Shown piece by piece: positions 1 to 6,678 of a stretch of DNA of 11,001 nucleotides. A program made the translations under genes and the position numbers. Below the pieces are notes generated by a model. It was not told the origin of the DNA, did not search any database, and saw only the letters and a program-made list of their open reading frames with translations. The DNA comes from Auxenochlorella pyrenoidosa. Taxonomy: Eukaryota > Chlorophyta > Trebouxiophyceae > Chlorellales > Chlorellaceae. How positions within the stretch are numbered: the stretch's first letter is position 1; every line of letters begins with the position of its first letter. The stretch is taken from the NCBI GenBank assembly GCA_001430745.1, contig KQ482040.1:1345152-1356152 (forward strand). Reading direction: 5' to 3'.

Positions 1-940
1 GCGGCCGCGGGCGGGGCCGTCTCCTCCCGCTGCTCCTTGGCCGCCGCGTTGGCCACCGCCAGCTTGGCCAGCTCCGCGCTGGCCTCCGCCAGCTCCTGCC
101 GGTCGCGGATGATCTGCACGCCGCGCGCCACCTCGCGCAGCCCCTTTTCCAGCCCGCCCAGCCGCTCCTTGGCCGCGTCCTCGCGCAGCGCCGCCACCGA
201 CTGCAGGTCTGTCACCACCTGCGAGATCTGCTCCGCCCGGTTCTCCAGGCCCTCCAGCCGCCTGCGGGCGAGGACCAGCAAAGGGAGGGGGGAAGGGGAG
301 GGGCGGCAGGTCGCGTGGCAGAAGAGCCCGACAGCACGTGGAGAGTGTTGCAGGGCGGCAGCAGGGAAGCAGGGCCGGTGCTAGTGCACCAGCGTGGTTC
401 ACCAACTGCATGCAATGCGCTGCATTTACAAGGAAGAAAGCTGTGCAAGCACGAGAGACGAGAGACGAGGGCGCGTGACCAAGGCAGAGGTGCTGCCTTG
501 CGCCTGCGGCACCGACCTGTCAATGTCCTCAAGGATTTTCTGCAGGCTGCCGCTGAAGCGCTGGAAGACCGCCTGCACAGCACCCTCTAGATCCTTGCTG
601 GAATCCTTGCGCTGCGAGCAGGGAGCGGAGGGAGCCCGACAACGCGTGTCGGAGAGCGGCGATCAGGGCTCGGAGCTCACTGCTATCACACTATATGCGC
701 TATTCTGCGGTGCCGCAGGCCAGCGCCAGGCCTCCCGGTGCTCACCATTGGCGCGCCTGGCATAGAGCCCGCTGCTGCCGGCCTGGTGGCCTGGGCGGCC
801 GCATCCGAGGGTTTAGGCGGGCTGATGGCTAGGCTCAGCACGTCGTCGCCGTCAGAAAAAGCGGGAGCAGGCGCCTGTGTGGGCGCGCTCCCAGAGGGCC
901 TCGAGGGCAGGAGATCCTTGAAGAAATCTTCCGACGCCAT
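1..940 (-). CDS. FLOE/DUF1421-like coiled-coil protein, 5' part
   Basis: Model: complement of join(<1..261, 517..611, 746..940); 183 residues plus two bases are visible and the C-terminus lies beyond the left edge. Introns 612-745 and 262-516 have GT..AG ends, and the frames join cleanly (phases 0 and 2). The start ATG at 940-938 sits in a good context (GGCAATGGCG) and opens with MASEDFF. Residues 1-65 are Pro/Ala/Ser-rich with an acidic patch (FSDGDDVLSLAI). Residues about 70-170 form a continuous heptad-like coiled coil (FQRFSGSLQKILEDID, then repeated LE..L). The stretch LEKGLREVARGVQIIRDRQE followed by LAEASAELAKLA (residues 134-165) closely matches, from memory, the plant signature LQEVHRSVQILRDKQELAETQKELAKLQ-type segment of DUF1421/FLOE proteins. 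Arabidopsis FLOE1 is a condensate-forming hydration sensor in seeds; whether this alga's protein works that way is inference. The DUF1421 domain itself is not in view. It could instead be an unrelated coiled-coil protein. Confidence 0.78.
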
Positions 941-1369
941 TGCCACCGGCAGTCTGATCGGGCAAACCGCGCGGCCGACGGTCCTCAGGAGCAGAGACAC
1001 TCTGTCGCAGCGGGCGCCGCAGCGGGCTTGACTGAGCTCTCCAGGCTTCCAGGGGCCCCAGGAAGGCACTCAAAGACTGATGGCACGTCTCTCAGATGAA
1101 AGGAAAGTCGAGTACCTAGTGATCTCGGGTCTTGTCCCCCAAGCGTCCTGCGCTCCCTTTGCCGCCTGGAGCAGCTGCTGTGGGCCTCAGTCAGACAGAG
1201 CGGCGCTGATTGCATTGCATGCGCGAGGATCCAAACATGAATTTTGAGAATTTGCCTGGGAGGTGCATGGACCACCATCCCTAGGAAGCATGCAGTGAGG
1301 GAGTGGGTCCTGTTATCTTACACCCGGCATCGGCCCTCTGCAGCAGCCTCCTCTGCTGGCAAGCCAGCC
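941..1369. other. Intergenic spacer between two minus-strand genes
   Basis: This 429-bp stretch lies between the 3' end of the Ser-rich gene (stop at 1370-1372) and the 5' end of the FLOE-like gene. It should hold the 3' UTR of the former (right part, with the TGTAA signal) and the promoter and 5' UTR of the latter (left part). I see no TATA box and no convincing extra coding sequence. Short open frames here lack codon or family support. Confidence 0.6.
1318..1322 (-). terminator. Green-algal poly(A) signal TGTAA for the Ser-rich gene
   Basis: Plus-strand TTACA reads TGTAA on the minus strand, about 50 nt downstream of the TGA at 1370-1372. TGTAA is the established polyadenylation signal of chlorophyte algae. 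Its position supports transcription of this locus on the minus strand. A five-base match can occur by chance. Confidence 0.55.
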
Positions 1370-2686
1370 TCAGGGCCTAACACGCGGCTGTGCTGCACAA
1401 AACAGGCGGCGCAGCAGCGATGGCCGCTGCGGCCTGAGACTTGCATCCTGAGCCGCCAGCTTGCTGGTGGGTGTGGGTGCCTGCCCCGCTTCCGCATGTG
1501 GTTGCACCGCAAAACAGAACGACGGCGCCCGCGCTGCTTCAGCCGCCACTGCAGGCTGCACAGCATTGCTGCACGTATCATTTGAGGCTGCAACGCACCC
1601 GGCTGCCGTGCTCTTCATCCTAGTTGTTTCTTCAATCGCCAGCCCTGCAAGCACCTGCTTCCAGGGTGGATGGCTCCTGCATGGCGCCGAGCCGACAGCT
1701 CCGTCTGCATACAGCGGGGCCATCCCCGCCTGCTCCTCGAGTGCTGGCTTGCCTGCGCCAGTGGGGATGGTCCACTGCGCAGTTGGGGTGCCGTCAGTGC
1801 CCGCGGCGCTGGCATGTACCGGCAAAGCCTGCCAAGCAGCAGCGTTGACGCGCGCCGCCGCCTCGGCGGGCACGAGCACCGGCAGCACTGTGAAGGCAGG
1901 CAGGGGGCCGGGGGCAGCAGCTGCCGCTCCCTGCAGCTCCCCAGCCAGGCTGCGACGGGTGGTGCGGGCCGCATGCCTGGGCGGGCTGCTTCTGTGCTGT
2001 AGGGGATCGGGGTGGCGTCGGCGGCCGCTGCCCGGCACTCGCGGGCTGCCACCCGGGCATGACTGCCCATCAGCAGCGGCTCCTTCCTCCCTGACAGAGG
2101 GGGGCGGGTGGCCCTTGCGCTTCAGGTCAGAGCGGCCACTGGGACTCGGCTGCACCTGGTCAGAGCCCTCTGTGCTGCTGCAGCTGCTGCTGCTGCTGCC
2201 GCCGCCATACTCTGCACGCGCCCATCGCAGCCACTGCGGCGTTCGAGTCCCATCCTGGGAGACGCCTGCATCATTGTCGCTGCTGTCAAGCTGGGAGAGT
2301 GCGGGCTGGCACAGCTGGGCGTTTGAGCTGCCGCTGTCGCTGCCCCCTCTGCTGCAAGCATAAAGGGCGGCCACGTGGCTCCGCCCGCTGTGCACCGCAG
2401 TGCAGGACGGGTGGGCGGGTTCAGCGTGATTGGCAGCAGCAGCGTGCCTGCGGCGCGGCGGTGGTGAGGCCCAGCGTGGCGCGTGCTGGCGACACAGCTC
2501 GTCTTCGCTGTCACTGCCCAGCACCTCAGCCGGCCTCTGCTGGTTGCGCTGGTACAGCGGCACCTGCGGCATGGGCACTGCCTGATCTTCCAGGCCACTG
2601 CTCGAGGCGCTGCCTTCGCTGCTCAGCCTGCCCCGCCAGCCAAACAGCACCGCCAGCCGACCCTCGAGTCCTGGCGTCGCGGCCAT
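1370..2686 (-). CDS. Disordered Ser/Ala/Pro-rich protein of unknown function
   Basis: This is a single uninterrupted frame of 438 codons. The start is placed at the ATG at 2686-2684 (MAATPGLEGRLAVLFGWRGR). The frame stays open upstream to an ATG at 3017-3019, so a longer N-terminus is possible, but a minus-strand TATAAA at 2900-2895 and the better N-terminus favour the inner start. I do not recognise a domain. Visible features are a short hydrophobic/aromatic N-terminal segment, acidic serine clusters (SDSEDEL, QLDSSDNDAG), a Gly/Ser run encoded by AGC/GGC repeats (plus-strand 2174-2206), Pro-rich stretches, several Trp-containing short motifs and an Arg-rich C-terminus (LLRRLFCAAQPRVRP). The composition predicts mostly intrinsic disorder, perhaps a scaffold or regulatory protein, but that is inference. 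TGTAA lies about 50 nt downstream. An antisense frame over 1461-2363 is also open; the minus strand is preferred for the poly(A) signal, the length and the coherent acidic-Ser clusters. Hidden introns cannot be excluded. Confidence 0.55.
   Translation of the reverse strand: MAATPGLEGRLAVLFGWRGRLSSEGSASSSGLEDQAVPMPQVPLYQRNQQRPAEVLGSDSEDELCRQHAPRWASPPPRRRHAAAANHAEPAHPSCTAVHSGRSHVAALYACSRGGSDSGSSNAQLCQPALSQLDSSDNDAGVSQDGTRTPQWLRWARAEYGGGSSSSSCSSTEGSDQVQPSPSGRSDLKRKGHPPPSVREEGAAADGQSCPGGSPRVPGSGRRRHPDPLQHRSSPPRHAARTTRRSLAGELQGAAAAAPGPLPAFTVLPVLVPAEAAARVNAAAWQALPVHASAAGTDGTPTAQWTIPTGAGKPALEEQAGMAPLYADGAVGSAPCRSHPPWKQVLAGLAIEETTRMKSTAAGCVAASNDTCSNAVQPAVAAEAARAPSFCFAVQPHAEAGQAPTPTSKLAAQDASLRPQRPSLLRRLFCAAQPRVRP
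2174..2206. repeat. CTG/CAG-type trinucleotide repeat inside the Ser-rich gene
   Basis: This is a near-perfect run of CTG triplets ending in CCG triplets on the plus strand. On the coding minus strand it gives GGC and AGC codons, i.e. the Gly-Ser tract (YGGGSSSSSCSS) of the unknown protein. Such tracts expand and contract by slippage and usually mark disordered linkers. Confidence 0.8.
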
Positions 2687-2894
2687 GGTCTGCTGGCGCG
2701 CCAGGCGGTAGCGCAGCGGTGCAGGCTGGTATGGAGGTCGCCGGCTGCTCCTTGGGAGTTGCCGCAGAGCAATCGAAGCTGTGAAGGACAGCCAGAAGCG
2801 CGCAGAGATCTCTTCCGCCGCAAAGGGTGCTCGTTTTGCCAACCCACTGTCAACCGACTGGGCCCCTTCCGATGCGCAGAGCTTTGGGACGATG

Positions 2895-2900
2895 TTTATA
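2895..2900 (-). promoter_or_regulatory. TATA-like box for the Ser-rich gene
   Basis: Plus-strand TTTATA reads TATAAA on the minus strand, in an otherwise GC-rich region, about 210 nt upstream of the ATG at 2686. Transcription would then begin around 2865-2870 and leave a 5' UTR of about 180 nt. This favours the inner start codon, because the longer N-terminal extension would begin upstream of the box. Confidence 0.35.
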
Positions 2901-3065
2901 GGATGGGAGATCCGATGCAGACGAGAATTGGCGGGTCGGGGAGGCCTGGGGACGAGGGACATTCCTTGCATGACGGGGCGGCAGGGACTGGTGCCCCGAG
3001 CTCGGCCGAGGCGGCCCAATCACTTCAGCAGGCCTTAGATCTAGCCTCTGCATGTTTTGACATCA

Positions 3066-3079
3066 GCGCTGCGCAGCGC
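3066..3079. repeat. 14-bp perfect palindrome in the divergent promoter region
   Basis: GCGCTGCGCAGCGC is identical to its own reverse complement. It sits about 170 nt upstream of the transporter ATG. It could be a dimeric transcription-factor site or a chance product of GC-rich sequence. Confidence 0.5.
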
Positions 3080-3244
3080 ACGCGCGAGGAGCTCCGTTTG
3101 ATAACAAGGTGCCGGGTAGAGCGCCCGCGTGACGCGCGTGAGGTCCAAGAAGCTGCAGTGCATCAGTAGTGCGCTGCCGCGGCGGGCAGCCGAGGGGGCA
3201 GGGCGGCTCCTGCAGCAACCGCAGCTTTGGCAGCTGCCAGCGCC

Positions 3245-5767
3245 ATGAGCTCGGCGGTGACCACAGGGGCGGTCATTCTTTCCTGGTGAGACCTAGAATG
3301 CGCCCGCGCCAGGCCTGCTGGCCCGCCGCCACACGCGTCTTGCCCCTAGCCGCCCGCCCCCCTTCCCCTGCCGCCGCGCCGCCCAGGACCTGACCCGCCT
3401 GGGGCCAGCCTCCTTGCTGCCTCGCTCCCCCGAACAACCCCCCCTGGTTTGCGCCCCCACCCTATAATGCCCCAGGTATGGCAGCAATATTGGCGTCCTC
3501 CTACTCAACAAGTACCTGCTGTCCATCTTTGGCTTCAAGTGCGTTGGGCGGGCGTGTTACCGCTGCTCAGTGGCGGGGGGTGGGGAAGCAGGCCAAGGCC
3601 GTGCCTGCAAGCCGCCCTGCATGGGCGTGGTGTTTTTGCCGACAGCGCCCGCCTAGCCAGAGCCGCTTGCCTGCACCCAGCGGGTAGGGGCTTCCACCGA
3701 GCGCCGCCACAGCGCGCGCGCACGGCGCCGCCAACCCGCCCGTGCGCCGCCCCCCCCCCCCCTGCAGATGCCCCGTCTTCCTGACGCTGTGCCACATGCT
3801 GGCCTGCTCGTGCATGTCGTACTGCGTGGCCGCGTCGCGCCTGGTGACGCTGCAGCCCGTCACCTCGCGGCGCCAGTTCTACAAGATCTCGCTGCTGGCG
3901 CTGATCTTCTGCCTGACGGTGGTGCTGGGCAACGTGTCGCTCAAGTTCATCCCGGTGTCGTTCAACCAGGCCATCGGCGCCACCACCCCCGCCTTCACAG
4001 CGCTGCTGGCCTGGGTGGTGATGCACCAGCGGGAGAGCCCCGCGGTGTACGCCTCGCTGGTGCCCGTGGTGGTGGGCGTGGTGATCGCCTCGGGCGCCGA
4101 GCCGCTCTTCAACATGGGCGGCTTTGTGGCGGCCGTCACGGCGGCCTCGGCGCGCGCGCTCAAGAGCGTGCTGCAGGGCGTCATGCTGTCTGACTCCAAC
4201 GAGCGCATGGACTCGCTCTCCCTGCTCATGTACATGGCCCCCGTGGCCGTGGTGGCCCTCATACCCACCACCCTGTTCTTCGAGCCCGACGCCGCCAGCC
4301 TGGCCGTGGAGCTGGGCTCAAACGGCAGTGAGTGTGACGGGGGAGGGGCCAGGGGCCGGGGGAGGGGCTGCCGCCGCGCAAACGGCGCAGCGGCGCGGGC
4401 CCGGCGGTGCGCGGCAGCTGCAGGTGGCGGGGCTGCCGGCCGCGGCGGCCGAGGGGCTGCCTACAAGTGCAGCGTGCCGGCGACGCTGCCTGCCTGCAGA
4501 CGCAAGCCGCGGAAAGGCCGCTGCGCTGAGTGCCTCCCTGGCTGCGGCGTGCAAGCCGGCCCGCCCGCTGGCCCCCAATCTCACCCAGCCCCGCCCCGCC
4601 CCCCCGCGCAGTGTTCTGGGTGCTGCTCTTCCTCAACTCCTTCCTGGCCTACTTTGTCAACCTCACCAACTTCCTGGTGACCAAGCACACCTCGGCGCTG
4701 ACGCTGCAGGTGCGCCACTCGCGCTGCAGCCCTTGGGAGCCGGCCCAGCCAGGGCGTGCTGTCTGGCGTTGTGGCCGCTGCGCAGCCCCCGGCCCGCCCG
4801 GGTGCGCCAGCATGCGCATGCGGCAGCGCGTGGGGTGCTGCCGCCTGCCCAGGCGGCCTGTGCGTGAGCGTGCGGCGCAGCCTGCGCTCCATCACTTGCC
4901 GACCCCACCCCCACCCCTCCTTCCCCCTCCCCAGGTGCTGGGCAACGCCAAGGGCGTGGTGGCGGTGGTGCTGAGCCTGCTGTACTTCCGCAACCCGGTC
5001 AACTTCTACTCGGTGTTTGGCTACGCCGTGACCGTCACGGGGGTGGTCATGTACAGCCAGGTGGGCAGCGCGGCTCGGGCGGGGGCTGGGCGGGGGAGGC
5101 CGCGAGGGCGAGCAGCGCGGCGCCGCCGTGTGCCGCGCTCTGCTGCATGTTCCAGGGCGCTCAGTAGCCTGGACCATCTTCTGCGTTTGACAGGCCTGGT
5201 GCGCGTGGCCCGGCGCGCCCATTAGCCGCCCCGGCAGAACCTCACCCCCCTCTCGCCCTGCCCCTCCTGCGCAGGCCAAGAAGGCGGCCAAGAAGCAGCA
5301 GCTGCTCCAGAAGATGGCCTCGGGGGACCCCAGCGCGGCCGACATGCAGCAGCAGAAGCAGGAGCAGCAGCAGGGCGGCGGCAACGGCAAGTCGCTCGGC
5401 GACGCGGCGGCAAGCAAGGCCGAGGCAGCAGCCCTGCTACGCGCAGCAGAGAAGCTGGGCACCAAGTGAGGGCCGCCTGGGCTGCCTGGGCGGCTGGCTG
5501 GCTCAGGTCCTGCTTGAGGTTTGCGCGCTGCGTCCCTTGCCCGCCGGCGCCCGTGCCCGTCCCTCCCGCCCCCCCAACCCCACCCATCCACCCACCCACC
5601 CACCCCGCAGCGGCTACTCTGGCGGCCACTCGTACATCAACATCCCGGCCAACGGCTCGGCGCGCGCCGACCAGCTGGCGGGGGTGTCGGTGCGCACGGT
5701 GCCGCTCATGGTGCAGAGCGCGTCAGGGCCCATGCCCCGCGGCTTCTCGTCAGTCTACGAGGTCTGA
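3245..5767 (+). CDS. Nucleotide-sugar/triose-phosphate translocator family transporter
   Basis: Model: join(3245..3285, 3476..3538, 3768..4327, 4612..4709, 4935..5060, 5275..5465, 5611..5767), 411 aa. All six introns are GT..AG and all phases agree. The ATG lies in a GCC-ATG-AG context, and the N-terminus (MSSAVTTGAVILSWYGSNIG) matches the usual first membrane helix. Further family blocks follow in order: VLLLNKYLLSIFGFKCPVF (residues about 20-38), SFNQAIGATTPAFTALLA, a GxALKSVLQG-type block (RALKSVLQGVML), LLMYMAPVA, and TSALTLQVLGNAKGVVAVV. Residues 1-296 hold about ten hydrophobic segments. The conserved Lys followed by Gly (NAKG) places it in the plant KV/A/G subgroup. That subgroup includes the Golgi UDP-uronic-acid transporters (UUAT family), so antiport of UDP-sugars for UMP in Golgi or ER membranes is a reasonable guess; a plastid sugar-phosphate role is possible. 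Residues 297-411 are an unusual Lys/Gln-rich tail (AKKAAKKQQLLQKM...) ending in GFSSVYEV. Family certain; substrate not. Confidence 0.93.
3750..3762 (+). repeat. Poly-C tract at the acceptor of transporter intron 2
   Basis: Thirteen C residues in a row directly precede TGCAG at the end of the 3539-3767 intron and serve as its polypyrimidine tract. Homopolymers of this length are prone to sequencing and assembly length errors, but this one is intronic, so the reading frame is unaffected. Confidence 0.8.
5466..5610 (+). other. Last transporter intron with stop-overlapping donor
   Basis: The donor reads ACCAA|GTGAGG and the acceptor CACCCCGCAG|CGGC. Splicing turns AA|C into Asn360 and keeps 51 further codons open to the TGA at 5765-5767. 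If the intron is retained, the same bases read AAG TGA, ending the protein at Lys360. A CCCA-repeat pyrimidine tract fills 5566-5609. The clean open frame and phase downstream support splicing as the main form. Confidence 0.75.
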
Positions 5768-5814
5768 GCCGGCCGTGGCCCTAGTGGCGGCGGCGCGCCG
5801 CAGCCCCGCAGGCC

Positions 5815-5852
5815 CCCGGCAGCTGTAGCCGGGCTGAAGCCGGCCTGCCGGG
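5815..5852 (+). repeat. Hairpin in the transporter 3' UTR
   Basis: CCCGGCAG (5815-5822) pairs perfectly with CTGCCGGG (5845-5852). Inside it, GCCGG (5828-5832) pairs with CCGGC (5840-5844) around a 7-nt loop, leaving a 5-nt bulge (5823-5827) on one side. That gives 13 GC-rich pairs about 50 nt past the stop codon. It would be stable in RNA; a role in mRNA stability or 3' processing is speculation. Confidence 0.55.
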
Positions 5853-6404
5853 CCGACAGCCGCATGCTGCGCAGCCGAGCCGTCTATTCCGCCTTGACGC
5901 TCTCACCTAGGCCTGTGTTTCCCGCACTCTTGAGCGGACCGCAGCAGCAGGCAGCTGGGCTGCGGCCCCCCTCCCCGCAGCCCCGTTTCGCAGGCCAGCA
6001 GCTGCAGGCAGCGCGCGCCCATGCAGCCCGGCTCCCGTTTTCGACAGACAGGAGCAGGCAGCTGTTGGCGCAGCAGCAGCGGCAGCTGCAGGCAGGGGAG
6101 GGCCCTGGGCCAGAGTTCTGACGGATGTCCGCCCTCCCGCGCACACAGCGGGTTAGTGTTAGCTCTCTCTCTTTCCAGCACCCTACCATTCTGGGCTCAG
6201 CCCCGGGCGCCGGAGCCAGCCAGTCCCCTGGCTGGCATTTTCTCCCGCCGCGCGCCCCCCTGCACTTGTTCCTTCCTTATTTGCCAGTTGCTTCCCTCTC
6301 CTTCTACCGATTGAGACTGTTGTGAGCGGCGGCCTTCCCTGGCAGCCGCTTTCCCATGCGATACATGCTCGCCCAATCTGTCCCCCCTTCGGTTACTCAC
6401 AAAC

Positions 6405-6409
6405 TGTAA
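6405..6409 (+). terminator. Green-algal poly(A) signal TGTAA for the transporter gene
   Basis: TGTAA occurs 638 nt past the transporter stop codon, followed by an A/T-rich stretch (AATTTCTTCGTT) that is rare in this window. This fits the chlorophyte signal, with cleavage roughly 10-20 nt downstream, and implies a 3' UTR of about 0.65 kb, which is usual for green algae. Confidence 0.6.
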
Positions 6410-6678
6410 ATTTCTTCGTTCACACTCACAAGTCACAGGAGCATGTGCAGCAGCGGATAGGCAGTATTTGAAGTGCAGTGTGGATGATAGGGCAGCACGA
6501 AATCAGGGAGAGCACAGCGGGGGTCGAGGGTACAGGATAGCAACGTGGGAAAACAGCAGTGCTTTTGATCTACAATGTCGCATCTCAAGAGAGGCACAAC
6601 CAGCAAGCTAGAATGCAGCAGGCCCTGGCCCAGGCACAGCGAGTGGGAGCGGCAAGCTAGAGCGCAGCGGCCCCCAGC

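Larger units (their letters stand above)
2687..3244. promoter_or_regulatory. Divergent upstream region between the Ser-rich gene and the transporter
   Basis: This 558-bp spacer lies between two divergent start codons (2686 minus, 3245 plus) and should carry both promoters and 5' UTRs. It holds a minus-strand TATA-like box at 2900-2895 and a 14-bp perfect palindrome at 3066-3079. I find no TATA box for the transporter. Open frames cross the region but none shows family similarity or a convincing start. Confidence 0.55.
5768..6678. other. 3' spacer between convergent transporter and GNAT genes
   Basis: This 911-bp stretch lies between the transporter stop (5765-5767) and the stop of the minus-strand GNAT gene (6679-6681). 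The left part, up to about 6425, is the likely transporter 3' UTR. It becomes T/C-rich toward its end and carries TGTAA at 6405-6409 and a hairpin at 5815-5852. The right part should be the GNAT 3' UTR. There I find no exact minus-strand TGTAA, only variants such as TGTAG at 6575-6571. No open frame has family support. Confidence 0.6.

Noticed and set aside
1461..2363. 300-codon open frame on the plus strand, antisense to the Ser-rich gene
   Set aside because: Ala/Cys/Ser-rich low-complexity product typical of GC-rich antisense shadows; no family motifs. The minus strand has a longer frame plus TATAAA and TGTAA in fitting places.
2687..3019. 111-residue upstream extension of the Ser-rich protein
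   Set aside because: The frame is open, but the TATAAA at 2900-2895 lies within it and the composition changes at the inner ATG; not enough support to extend.
4581..5603. 340-codon minus-strand open frame across the transporter gene
   Set aside because: It runs over several well-supported exons and introns of the transporter, and its Arg/Gly/Ala-rich product has no recognisable domain. It is a by-product of GC-rich codons.
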